Source of the DNA: Hysterangium stoloniferum
Taxonomy: Eukaryota; Basidiomycota; Agaricomycetes; Hysterangiales; Hysterangiaceae
Length of the DNA stretch: 64,000 nucleotides
Reading direction: 5' to 3'
NCBI GenBank assembly: GCA_015178975.1
Contig: WHVD01000001.1
Span: 682,001 to 746,000, forward strand
Shown here: one piece after another, positions 32,601 to 44,037 of the stretch
Layout of the letters: every line of letters begins with the position of its first letter
How positions within the stretch are numbered: the stretch's first letter is position 1
Program-made: the position numbers and the translations under genes
Notes under the pieces: generated by a model
The model's input: only the letters and a program-made list of their open reading frames with translations
Told to the model about the DNA's origin: nothing
Database searches by the model: none

Positions 32601-33591
32601 AAATATGTCCTAGGGGTGGCTGGGTGCCATCTTCAAGATCAATTTTTAAGTTGTATTCTCTGTGAGGTGGAAGCCAGTCAGCTTTCCGCTTGCTAAAAAC
32701 ATCCGTGAAGTCATGATATTTCTCCGGGACGCCTTTTAGGTCAGCGGCTTGCTCAGATTCAGATACCGGGGTTGAAAAACGTCCAGTTGCTTCATCAATT
32801 TTTAAGTTGATAGTGAACGCCTGGGACCCATCCATTTTTGAAGCCCTAATAAAAGCTGCAGCATTAATCAGAGAAATGGATGGAGGTGCCATGGGTTCCG
32901 GGGAAGCTACGGGTGCCGTAGGGATCACAGGAGTCCTCGAGACTGCAGGTGCTGGGAAGGCCATGGGTGCCGTGGAGGCTGAGACAGGCACAGTTTCCTC
33001 AGCTGCCGCGGGAGTCCGGAATGTTATACTGTTAGCTATCCAGTCAATCAATGGATTGTAGCAGGTAAGCCAGTTATGTCCTAGGACCACCGAGCAACTT
33101 GAGTCTAACTGGGTCACATAGAAAGTGACCAATTGAGATGTTCCACAAGGGAAACTGATGGGTAAATCACAAGCTTGGGTAACAACCGAATTACTTGTGC
33201 CATCGAAGAGGTGGAGACCAACGGGATTTATCGAATAAGTTGACAAAGAATTCTTTTGCATGAATTTTGTATCTAAAAAACAATGAGTCGAGCTGGAATC
33301 TATGAGAGCTGAAAAAATGAATTTTGGGATCATATTAGACATAAGTTTAATGAAAAATGAATCAGAATGTGAAAGAGCGGATGCATTGAGGCGAGTAAAC
33401 TCTTGAATGTGCGGAGAGGCAATGCAACCCCCAACCCACGCGGAGTCCGCAGGGTTGCTTACTCTTTTTTTGAGTTGGAAGCCGGTTTGTCCTTCAACAG
33501 GGTTTCCGCAGTGGCCTTGGCTGTTCGACCCTTTGAAGAGTTTGCTTTTGCCAGCGGACATTCTGGGACTTGATGACCGGGTTTCCCGCAC
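29606..33591 (-). mobile_element. Ty3 pol region
   Basis: In element order: a retropepsin-like region near 33,300 (ALIDSSSTHCFLD); reverse transcriptase about 32,000-32,600 with YLDDILIYSE near 32,160; RNase H near 31,500-31,750 (VEMDASDYALGAIL); integrase core about 30,200-30,870 (MDLIEHLPDSEGFSAIL, then ASTRHWN/QTLEQYL region); and a chromodomain at about 29,770-29,884 (MVKWAGYEGTDEETSW). The chromodomain marks a chromovirus, whose integrase targets heterochromatin in studied relatives. Fossil status as for the parent element. Confidence 0.9.
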
Positions 33592-34749
33592 AAGAGACAG
33601 AGGTTGTTGTCCATATGACGTTGTCTTTCCTGTGGGGTCAGTTTGCCATCGGGTCCGAGTTTGCCTGAGACGTCGGGTTTTCCGGCTTGCTTGCCGGACT
33701 GTTGACCCTTGTTGTTGTCCTTATTGTCCTTATTGTTGTTGTTGTTTGAAGACTTTTTATTGTTCTTCTTGTCAGATTGTGTGGAGTTCTGGTTGCTGGT
33801 TGACGAGTTGTTGTTGTTGGTTTTATTGGCCATGGACTTGTTTACTTTGTCCACGGATGTCTCGTGGGCAACTTCCATGCGAAGTTCCCAATAATGTGCC
33901 TCCACATTTTGAGCTTTGAGGCGCATACGGGACAGGGTTTTTGGCTTGCCATCTTCTCCTTTCGAGACTTCATCTTTAAGGCGGGATGGCAGACCGGTGT
34001 AGAATTGGTGGCAGAGAGCGGGATCGCCCCACTGACAACAAGCTGCAAGATTATTGAATTGGACGATGTAGTCCGTGATGCGCTGTGTGTCCTTCATACA
34101 AAGATTTGTGAGACTATTCTCGGCTTCTCCTGTCAGGTCATACGGGCTGAAGTTGGTTTCAAGCTCCTCAACAAATGCCTCCCAATTTTCAAGCCAGTGG
34201 CTCTTCCTCGGAAATCCCGCTAAAAGCCGGTTCAAACCATTTCAATGTGGATCCTGACAAATATGAAAGTGCGTAGTTGACTTTTCAGGAGTCCGTGGAG
34301 AATGCAGTGGCTCGATCACGGAAATTGAAGCGACATTGCATGAGGAAAGTAGAGAGTTTGTTTGGGTTGGAACCCGTGAAGGGTTCCAGAGCATTGACTT
34401 TTGACTGTGGAGGTTCTTGTTCCTTTTTCTTTTGTTCTTCGAGCAGGTGCGTCATGAATTTATCTATAGTACCTGCTAAAAATTCAGAAGTAGGATCCCC
34501 CAAGTGCGGTCGTTGAACAGGCGGAGGATTTTCGAGAGGAATTTCGACACTTTTGCCCTTGTCGGGGGCCACGGAATTGTCCTCGTGCTCAAATTTGTCC
34601 TGGTTTTCCGGGATTTCTTTGATACAGGCTTCTTCCATGGGTCCCGACTGTTTCGCAAGCATCTGACTGGTATACAGAGTTAACGGGGAATGAAGAGTCG
34701 ACGGTCCAGGTATTGATGACTGTGCACATGTACTTCTTCTTGGTGGCAT
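33459..34749 (-). mobile_element. Ty3 gag region
   Basis: Starts MPPRRSTCAQSS just inside the 5' LTR. It includes the retrotransposon Gag core (FNNLAACCQWGDPALCHQFY), an Asn/Lys/Ser-rich low-complexity stretch near 33,710-33,830, and a CCHC zinc knuckle CLLCGKPGHQVPEC near 33,560. It ends overlapping pol. Confidence 0.88.
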
Positions 34750-34785
34750 AATGAAAACAATCTGCGAGTATTAGTCAGAAAATAC

Positions 34786-35717
34786 TGTTAGGATACACAC
34801 ACAGGCCGGGTCTCTGGAGAAACCCGCAGGATATCCGGTAGGACTTGGCTTCAGCTTATAGGCTGCACCCTCACTAGATCGTGTTGTCCAATTTCAAACA
34901 GACGGATGGGAATCCCGGGGAGTCCGGGCGGGGTTCATGGGTCATAAGTCGTAAGTCGTGGGTCGGAGGTCGTGGGTCGGAGGTTGTGGGTTGGAGGTTG
35001 TGGGTTGGAGGTTGTGGGTTGGAGGTTGTGGGTTGGAGGTTGTGGGTCGGAGGTTGTGGGTCGGAGGTCATGGGTCGTGGGTCGTGAGTCGAGTTGGTTG
35101 AGGGAGATAGATGCACCGGAGCCCGTGGGCTCCGACTAGTGAGAGCGATGTGAATCAAGCAAGGTTTTAGAGCAGAAAATGTTATTAGATTACTGGGGGG
35201 AATCTAAGCTAATTTTCTGACTGGATTGTATGTACAACATCTGCCAGTTTATATAGACCATGGAGTGCATGACATACCAAATCCAGTAATGACGAAATGA
35301 AACTAACAAAACATAAAATGGGAATAGTAAACACCAAGTTTGGTGTTAGTAATGGGACAGAATGGAGCAGAGTCCGAATCATGACAAAGCATAATCCATA
35401 ACGGGAAATGGAGCAGGAGTGGAGTCCTAAATCATGACAGGTCATTTGACTAAAACGGGAACGGGGCTTGATTAGAGCGGTGACGGGATTCTAAGCGGGG
35501 ACCGGTGACTGATGCGTGGGACGAAGACGGACATAGACAGAGACGGAGTCCGGTGAAAGTCCGGTGACTGATATGTGTCATAATGAGGTCGAATGTAACG
35601 AGTCTTGACATAATGGAGTCCGGGCAGGAAATCCTATAAACAGACAATTGGTGCTTGTAGCATGTGGGGGCGTACGGGTTAGTGCCTGGAGTCCGGCAGG
35701 ATTGTCCGGTCGTAACA
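34786..35717 (-). repeat. 5' LTR of the Ty3 element, with expanded short repeat
   Basis: 932 bp, plus-strand text TGTTAGGATACACAC...GGTCGTAACA. It is about 105 bp longer than its partner, mainly from tandem copies of a 14-bp unit (GGTTGTGGGTTGGA) at about 34,955-35,085. Confidence 0.9.
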
Positions 35718-36377
35718 CCCTGTCCCATGCATCAGTCACTGGACCCCACTTGGAAAACCCATCAGCCCTCTAACTGAGCCACATTCCCATTATAGTCAAA
35801 TGACCTGTCATGATTCAGACTCCACTCCCACCCCGTTCCCATTATAGTCAAATGACCTGTCATGATTTGGACTCCGCTCCTGCCCCATTCCCATTATAGT
35901 TTTATGACCTGTCACGATTCAGACTCCACTCCATTCCATCCCATTCCTAACACCAAGTTTGGTGTTTACTTATCTCATTTTATGTTTGCTAGTTTAGTTT
36001 CCATTATTACTGGATTTGGTATGTTATTCATTCCACAGTCTATATAGTCTGGCAGATGTTGTACATACAATCCAGCCAGAAAATCAGCTTAGATTCCCCC
36101 CAGTAATCTTAGTATATTTTCTGCTCTAAATTCCTCTTTGAAACACACCGCTCTTACTCATCGGAGCCTACAGGCTCTGACCCATCTATCACTTGACCTA
36201 TCTTGACTCCCCGACCTCTCAACCCATGAACCCCACCTGGACTTCCCAGGATTCCCGTCTGCCCATTTGAAATTGGACAAGACAATCTCATGAGGGTGCA
36301 GCCTATAAGCTGAAGCCAAGTCCTACCAGCTTTCCTGTGGGTTTCTCTGGAAACCCTCCCTGTACACACTATTAACA

Positions 36378-37531
36378 AGTGCACAAGTTGTGTGGGCAAA
36401 CAGAAAATACCATGGACATCAAATTCTGCCAGATAATATCCTCACAATGTTTGAGGAAGGCCAATCCTGATCTCTTTTAATTTTAGAAAAATTTTGTCAT
36501 ATTTTCTAGCCTTGCTCCTTTGAAAATTTTTTTTCTTTCTGAAGGCACATTTGGCACATCACGTGACATAGGCGCCCATATTATGTAAAGGTGCTGGATT
36601 TGCATTGCCCTACCTTAGCTCCTGTGCGATTGTGAGGGTCTTCTGCTGCCCGAGTATGTGATAGAGACATGCGTATTTCAACACAATCGTGCAGCATACC
36701 CTCCATTCTCCTTTTGTGACATTCTAGTGGCTTGCTTCTAGTCTTAAAGGTTGCAGCACCTTACTAGCTGTAGAAGGCGGGCGGAGTTCTGACATACTGT
36801 AGAAGGTGGCACAGTGCCGAAAATATTGCAGAGAATTATGATTTTAAAGGCAGCACAGTGCCAAAAATACTGCAGAGATTTCCAACAGCCACAAAAACTT
36901 AATATGAGTTTGTGCCTGTTTGTATCGGTGGGCAAACCGTGGGCGGCTCCCGACACCTTCCCTCATTTAAAAAAACACTTAAACTTAGCAAGAACAAAAC
37001 TTTATCTATTTAAATGGTACTGTATACCTTGAAGGACCTAATAATGAAGCTAAAAAAAAAGACCCCATGCCTCCATTGCACCAGATATATTTTCTTGAAG
37101 ATATACATGCTGACTGCACATTCCCTCTTAGTACCATCCACATTTTATTATTCTCGTGTGAATCTTCCTTGGATTGATCTATATGTACAGGCCTGCCTGA
37201 GAAGCAACAGCCGTCTAAGGATGCCACAAAAAAGAGAACCGGAACTCTCCTTATAGACGATGCGTCTAAACTATCGTACAAAAGATCTTGATACAGCATA
37301 AATGCGTCAAAACCAACAATCCAATAGCCATCATGGCGGGAAACGAATAATGCGTCCATCATGTTGGTAATTTGAAAAGAAAGACAGCGAAACATACAAG
37401 TCTGAGGGAGACAGGCATGGTATCCCCAGCCTGCTGAATCCTCCTATCCATAAATTGATCTCCCACCTAACCTTCTCCCACCGATACGTTATTTTATTGA
37501 AAGAAATAACACAGTCGTGGTTCATTAGAAT
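36378..37531. other. Intergenic, repeat-edge DNA
   Basis: No gene recognised. Near 36,785-36,890, two imperfect copies of a GGCACAGTGCCGAAAATA-like block occur about 55 bp apart. The last part should hold the 3' end of the glycogen synthase transcript. Confidence 0.4.
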
Positions 37532-40219
37532 TTAATAGGTTGTGCCGTTCACGCCGACCTGATTGGCTGCGCTCGACAGGGCCTCGTCTGCCTTTTGAAG
37601 ATCCCGTTCGCTCAGGCTCTGCGACAAGCCGCCTGCTCCTGGAGTTGATGTACCAGAGCGACCATTCCTTGAGCGTACCTTCATAACCAGAGGGCTAAAA
37701 GAGTCATAAATACCACCGATGCGGTGTACATTAGAACGCAAAACATACAAAGGATATCCTTCTTCTTCCTCTTCTTGGCTAAAGCCTGGCCATTGCGTTC
37801 CGCGATAGTCACTGGTAGTTAATTTTTGCATCTATTATACACAGACGTGAATAAGGATGGATTGCATTAAAAAAAAGTAGACTATTCTGTACCTCTTCGG
37901 TCAAAGTGCCCATATCCCCAGGGGTAGCCGCTCCATTCCTGTACTTTGGACTACCCGGAACGCTAAATGGTACCCTTTCCACACCAGTCGCAAAGCTGAA
38001 ATCGTCATCGTCGAACGAGTCCGGATAGGCGCGTCGGAGAGCAAGTTGACGTGCCTTCGAGTATTCAATGCCGAGGTTTTTCCAGTCTAGGAGAGGTGAA
38101 AGACGTTCTACGCGGTTGCGCTGATTTATCCGTTGACGTCTGGTTTTGTGGCAGAATTTGAACATGTGTTCCGTGAGCTATTGTGGTGATAACAATTGGT
38201 GATGTCACTTGTGGGTTGGTGAGAATTTCACAACATACCTGGTTAACCGAGTCCTCGATGGATTGCATACGCCTGTCGACAATATAACAACCTTCGTCCT
38301 AAATAAGGATCAGAAAAGGCAGAATAGGTAGAGGTATGCAGCTGCGCACCTCCGGACGTTCAATCAGGTCTTGCATGAATGAGCCGAATCCAGAAAGATT
38401 AGTGGTTATCGAAGGAATACCCATCTTCGCTGCTCGTCAGAATTCCTCTGGTAGCTATATGACAATACATACGTACCACAGTGCATTCGGCAGGCGTGTA
38501 TCCCCATGGTTCATAATAGCTTGGGAAAACACCAAGATGGCAACCACGTACAAACTCTTCGTAATCAAGGCCCAAAATAGGATTATTAGAGTTTAGGAAA
38601 TCTGGATGGAAGACAATCTTGACACGATCGCTCGAATGATTAAAGAGTTTGACACGTCTGATCTGATTAAGAATCGGATCGTTGGAATCGTCAACCATGT
38701 TATGTGTTGTAACAGGTGGAAGGGAGTTCCGCTTCAAGGCATATATACGCCTCTTTAGGAGAATCTTATCCTCGTCCGCCAATAAGTCTTCCATAGCTGG
38801 AATTTCACTGCCGAAGTCCCTATACGCCGGTCAGTAGATGTCAGGACTCTTTACGGATAAAACTTGCCCAGTGTACCGCGCGGCCCGTTCGAAGATTCGT
38901 TGACCAATGCGATTCTGAATCTCAGTTACTGTATCACGAAGCTGCTTAGTGACCGCTTGTCCCTTGAGAGCATCGATAGTGTATGAGTTAGTGCTCGCTG
39001 GCATGATGATGAACGCGACGACGGTCATTTTTGACCCAGACTTTTGCAAGCGATAATTGAGACGGGCCAGACTCTCAATGAACATATCAACACCCTTGTT
39101 ACGGTATTCGTATCTGCCGGCCGTGAACACATAAAGCGTATTGTCGAGGTCAAAGTCGTAATGGCCATAAAAGTGACCGCGGACGAAATCGTTAATCTTA
39201 GCCTTTGAGACCGAGTGCAGGTTTTGGAACTCGTGCATCGCTTGGAATTTGACTACGTTCAAACCATTTGGGAGAACACCATCTGGTTTGCGTTTCAGAA
39301 GATGTTCGCTTTCATAAGCAGTAATGTGCGACACCGTGGTGAATACATCAGCACAATGTGCTGCTGAGCGCTCGATGCAATATCTACATGTAACATTGAG
39401 CCGGATGCGACAAGAATGGATGAAATGCATACCTGTGATAGATTCCGCGCTTCCCAGCCTCGTGATCAACGTCAAAGTATTGTAAGTTATTGTAGAAATC
39501 AACAGAACCAGCACAGAGGTAACGGCCGAGTAAAGTCGCGTGTGTTGTAAACACGGTTGTGATATCCAAGTGTCGCTTCCTACATAACGGAATAGCGAGA
39601 CCAGCTTGCCATTCATGGAAGTGTGCGACGACCGCACGGGTCAATTCTTTTGCCACATACTACAAGCGGAACTCAGTGATTCACTCGAGGATGACAGCAA
39701 AGGAAATAAATGTACCTCGCCCAAAAACCAGGCAACAAGGTAGCCGTAAATAATGGTCTCATTCGTTTCGTGATCATTTGGTGGTGTAGGTATACCCGCG
39801 AGGTTCCAGAGATCGCCCTTCCATTCGTCGAGGCGATGGTACGCGCTAGTTGTGTCAAAAAGAAGAACCTTCGGTGCGCCTTCAATGAGCCAACGTCCGT
39901 ATAAACACTTGACGCCTTTCTCGCGCATATCCTGGAGCACATGAACCATAACTGGATCTGTGGGCTCTTGCGCTTCAACTTCCATGGGGGCCGTTTTGTA
40001 CGACAGCGGTCCAATAAGAGTGTATCGATCGCCATACTCTGATACAGTTACTGGGACCTTTGTTTTAATAACGGTATATATACCCCCAACTGCAGAAAAG
40101 ATCAGAGTTTGCTAAGACACACTTGTCTGACGAAACGGACCCTTATTTGCAACTTCCCAGGCGCATTCAAACAACAGCGAGTTCTTGACATCGCGCTTTG
40201 GCAAGCCGTCTTCAGACAT
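37532..40219 (-). CDS. GSY1: Glycogen synthase
   Basis: Cytosolic GT3-family enzyme that extends glycogen from UDP-glucose. It starts [26 protein letters not shown]; the usual GGIYTV stretch near the UDP-glucose site follows after the first intron. Other landmarks are [67 protein letters not shown] and the catalytic-region [16 protein letters not shown] near 38,490-38,540. Then comes [14 protein letters not shown]. The C-terminal tail carries SP/TP sites (VPGSPKY, AATPGD, TSTPGAG) of the kind used for phosphoregulation in fungal enzymes. Multiple short introns; about 740 residues, close to the family norm. The ATG at 40,219 matches the conserved N-terminus. Confidence 0.95.
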
Positions 40220-40787
40220 GATCTGTTAAAAAAAAATATCAGCTTTCAATGAGAAACTGTCGTTATCTCCGTCTCGACCTCGAGTACGAGGGATGCAAGG
40301 TTTAGGTAGAGAGTTGAAGAACGTTGGAGCTAGATTATGACGCAAGAGTGTTATTGCAACCGAGATAGCGGCTCCTCCCGCACAGGCGAAAATATCCCGA
40401 GCAGTGCGTCTGCGCCATGCCGCTCTGGTTCCGTCTGCGAGACTTCCCGTGGAGTCGTCGACGTCCGCAACGAGATATGATGGATGAAGATGTGGAGTAC
40501 GCGTGGGACAGCCACAATCACATTTAGTTGTCACAGGCGCTTTAGTTTTCTATAGACTACCAGTCTATTTTTTGGGCAAACTGTAGATTTCACCCGAAAA
40601 CTGTCTATCAAATCGTAAAATACCCTATCTTTGAAACGAACGTGCCATCTATAAGATGCTTCTCACATTTGGCATTGAAATTCATATAAATGATAGGTCA
40701 AATGAATATTTTTGACCGTCAATTTATGTAAATGATAACGGTAGTAGAGCCTATGCCAAACAATAAAGATCAAGGGTTAGTCTATTC
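40220..40787. other. Intergenic between GSY1 and the DUF92 gene
   Basis: Holds the GSY1 upstream region. A minus-strand open frame at 40,226-40,534 has no ATG and no family resemblance, though it includes a possible membrane-like stretch (IFACAGGAAISVAITLL); I do not call it a gene. Beyond 40,560 the DNA is AT-rich. Confidence 0.4.
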
Positions 40788-41984
40788 TCATGAAGACCGA
40801 TTCGCTAATGTCCCAATCGCCAGTGCGGTAAGCATAGAAGAAACGAGATTAATCTGATAACACATTGTTAAAGGTACCATGACACAGAACACAAAGACAA
40901 ACCTGGCCATTGGTAAGGATGTTGAGGCCACTAATGACGGCTACTTCATCTTCGGGGCCGGCTACAGTGTCATCTTGAAGGATCTTCTTCTGTTTTTTTG
41001 AATACCTTGTTCTCTGGATTGTCGCACCCATGATTGAGTCCAACTGTCCGATGACCTAGCTTCAATAAACCGCTTAATAAACCATTCAAAGACTCACCAG
41101 AGAGCCAATGCCGCCCCCGAGAATTCCCCATCCACCCAACGTCATTAGAAGACTTACAGGTTGCGCACGACAGGCACTGCTCTGGAAAAGTATTGATATG
41201 GCGGATGTAACCCCAATTATGCCACCGCCTATGAAAGAAGCCACTGTCCCGACCAACGACATGGCCCCGTTTGTCCCCGGAGGAACAGGCCGAAGGGTAG
41301 TTATAAGAATGGGGCGCGTGGGGGATAGGATCCCAAGTTCAGATGCTAATGTATCTCCTAGACAACATGCAAAATGTCTAGCTAGAAGTATAAATGTTGG
41401 AAAGCAGACGAGATAATGATAGGGATTTACCCAACGGCTGCAAGAATCAAAGATCTAGAATAAGGCAGCGCCGATGAGATAGGACATATTTCGTTCATGT
41501 TCAAGGGAGTTCCTTGAGCAACAATACTTTCCGGAAGTACTTTGGACCAGAATGAATTTTGTACAAACATTGCCGACCATAGCACTGCAGCAATAAACGC
41601 AGAGAAGACATTCGATATAACCTAAAACATAACATAACAAATGAATTGAGTAATCCATGATCACCACCAAGTTGCAGACAATACCTGCCACACGTTACGG
41701 TATCCCTCCGCCTCGTGTCCTGCCTCTAGCTCCCCCTTCAGCTTCTTCCCCATCTTCGTCGCTTTCGAGCCCAGCAGATAAAAAACAATACAGCTCACTC
41801 CAAATGCTCGGAGCCGTACCGCCATCAAGATGGATGCCGTCACCACTGCACCCAATGCGCCTGATGGCGAGAGACTCCGGCGACGCAAGCCATGGGCTGA
41901 GAGCAGCACTGCCAAACAAACAGGTATGATTGGGAATTCGTTGAGGGGGCCTATAAGGTCGAAGATGCTATTATTTGTATTCAT
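40788..41984 (-). CDS. DUF92/TMEM19-family membrane protein
   Basis: Multi-pass integral membrane protein. The first exon gives MNTNNSIFDLIGPLNEFPIIPVC with hydrophobic segments, then SLSPSGALGAVVTA and the conserved FYLLGSKATKMGKKLKGELE, a DUF92 hallmark. Later exons carry NVFSAFIAAVLWSAMF and a glycine-rich membrane stretch near 41,090-41,300. The last pieces read GLNILTNGQ, then INLVSSMLTALAIG and the stop at 40,788. Plant VTE6, a phytyl-phosphate kinase, belongs to this superfamily; the role in fungi is not established, so I give no function. Exon borders in the middle are approximate. Confidence 0.8.
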
Positions 41985-42419
41985 GGTGCAACGCGGGGGT
42001 TGTGACAAACACGCATCTTAAGAGGTTCTTGACGCCTCTACCAGATCTCTGGATCCCACGGCACAAGATCCCCGTGACACTGCAGCCAGCCCCTGACAAT
42101 TTGGCATAATCACCAACCATACAACCATATGACGACAATAGCGAACAATAATCCAGCCACCCTTTTTTTTTTCATAACAATCGCCTCTTTATAGATAGCT
42201 GTTTCGTATGAGTGGTAGCTAGTAAACAAATTTCGGCGGCCAACGATGATGGATGTACTCTGTCTGATTCATACGTACGAGTACTAGCTAGTAGCTCTTG
42301 CGTATAGCTTCACCCCCTGTACCATTATATTCCCATAATATAATATAATGACGTCTGTATATCACGAATGAAGTCTATAATTATAAGCCAGGAAAAAAAG
42401 ACCTGTAGTCCTGCTTGAT
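41985..42419. other. Intergenic
   Basis: No gene seen. T-run near 42,165; AT-rich TATAATATAATATAATG near 42,335. Convergence is unlikely because both neighbours are on the minus strand. Confidence 0.35.
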
Positions 42420-44037
42420 CTATCCTTTGATAGAAAAACCAGGTAAAATACTCCCTTTTGAACCCCTGTTGTCTCCAAAAAATGACTCAAACTCTTTATA
42501 GGGATTATATTGTGCCTCAACAGTTACCCCACTTTCGTACTGGTTTACTACCGTCTTCATCCCTATATGCTCCTGACCAGGCACCAGGGAGTGATCAGAG
42601 TAGAAAATTCCCCGTAGTGTTAAGAGCATCCTGTTTCCAGCGATGGCTGGTAAAGCGAACGTCAGAGGGATAAATAGCTCGAATGCTGGAATCTAAAAAA
42701 CAAGGTATAATCTTGTTAATTATGTTTTGTGAAAGGCAATATGGGTATGCTTGCCGGCAGTCTTAGCCAGATATAGAAGTTGGCGACATAAACAGTGAGA
42801 ACGCTGGATAGAAGGGATAAGATAAAATTCCAATGGTAGCGATCTGCTTACAGGATGAAGTAGATAACACTGTATCTAGCGATCAATTCCATGAAACGAG
42901 ATCCTGCCCATTCTTTGGGTGCGCCTCCTTGAACATGTCTGACGGCTTTGAACAGTACCAGAATGACTGATATGGTTTCGATTATGATTGGAGGTATCCT
43001 AAACAGGTCATATTAATCAACGCAAACCTCGCCGGTAACTCGAACTGACATATACTAACCAGAAAACATAGGCAAAAGGTGGTATACCGGAAGGGGCACA
43101 TATTTTGACATGCCCCGATATCGCAGTATTGTGGACTGACCCTGAGATGAGACTATGTCGGTATGTCTTCTACTAACACACCTGTAACTCTGGTATCTGA
43201 GACGCCCTGGATTGCACCCATGGCAGCCAAGCCTATTAGAATCACAACTCCCATTACTATGAGCAACTTCAAACTTCTGTAGACCGCCCAAAGGCGCATC
43301 TGGGAAATGACTGGAAATGACTAAGTCAATGCGACAATACGAACAAGATTAATATCATCATACCTTGTACACCAGCAAAGAAAATAAAGCCTGACCATCC
43401 ATGGAAAAATACCCAACGCTGGCCTATATAGGACATGGGCATGTTGGTATCGGGAAAAGTAGATATAGTATATAAAAAGCGTACAGCTGGTAGTAATGAA
43501 AGGGTGAGAGAGATGCAATAATAATCGTATTCATTACTTACTACTAAAAGAACAAGGCCGGTGTAGTCGATTCAGTAATCTACGCCAAACAAGCGTACCA
43601 CCTTGACTTACAGCTACTGAGTGTGACACACCGAGTAGAGCTGTAAATTGTCAGGGAGAGGATGGAAACACGATAATTCACATTTTAATCACCAGAGGTA
43701 TTCGCTAGGAGGGCAATAAATGGCAAATATCGTGCTGTAAGAAACAGTATCCGGGGCCAAGATCGCACTCTGAGCCCCACACCTCGCTAATGAGGAGCAT
43801 GTTAACAACGAAGATGCGAATAGGCGTTATTACAGACCCAAACGAAGTCAATCTGTAAACTATGTAAGGTATGTTTTGGATGAGGTTGTTAACTATCAGA
43901 CAAACCTCTTCATCTAGCGTTAGGACTGCCAAATAGGAATATAAGGTTGTAGTGCATATACTAGAATCTTCTAGTCATTATAATTCAACGTACAATGATC
44001 ATAAAACATTAAAGCCAAACTAGCCACTAGATGTCAT
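42420..44037 (-). CDS. DUF6533-type multi-pass membrane protein
   Basis: A predicted seven-helix-like protein of a family expanded in mushroom-forming fungi; function unknown. Tentative start MTSSGYICTTTLYSYLAVLTLDEE. With introns, the typical N-terminal pattern EEIDFVW...RSWPRILFLTARYLPFIALLAN follows. Later exons read FPWMVRLYFLCW or GWSGFIFFAGV (frame dependent), RLWAVYRSLKLLIVMG, IPPIIIETISVILVLFKAV, FILSLLSSVLTVYVANFYIW and the C-terminal IPAFELFIPLTFALPAIAGNR, then a soluble tail ending GFSIKG. Many short introns; exon borders, especially the first (weak GTTTGG donor), are tentative. The family call rests on the TLDEE-to-RYLPF signature. Confidence 0.6.

Larger units (their letters stand above)
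27466..35717 (-). mobile_element. Nearly complete Ty3/gypsy chromovirus (family A)
   Basis: 8.25-kb element on the minus strand with exact 5-bp target duplication CCCTG (27,461-27,465 and 35,718-35,722). In element order: 5' LTR 35,717-34,786, gag about 34,749-33,459, pol about 33,591-29,606, an antisense gene at 28,502-29,543, polypurine tract AAAGGGAGGG (28,305-28,296) and 3' LTR 28,292-27,466. It looks almost whole but has a few breaks, roughly two or three. The LTR pair differs by a modest number of mostly CpG-type transitions and one repeat-length change, so it is fairly young. It lies within an older solo LTR of its own family. I could not assign a primer-binding site. Confidence 0.93.
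27272..36377 (+). mobile_element. Older solo Ty3 LTR (family A), split by a younger element
   Basis: The left part, 27,272-27,465 (starting TGTTATGACTGG), and the right part, 35,718-36,377 (ending ATTAACA), together make one plus-oriented family A LTR of about 0.85 kb. The complete Ty3 element at 27,466-35,717 interrupts it. Flanking pentamers GGTGT and AGTGC differ at two positions, so the original duplication is uncertain or eroded. Its divergence from the other copies suggests greater age. Confidence 0.8.

Noticed and set aside
36785-36890. Short repeat GGCACAGTGCC near the GSY1 3' side
   Set aside because: Two imperfect copies only; too short to claim a regulatory or mobile element.
40226-40534. 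102-codon minus-strand frame next to GSY1
   Set aside because: No ATG start, no family resemblance, and it overlaps the GSY1 promoter region.
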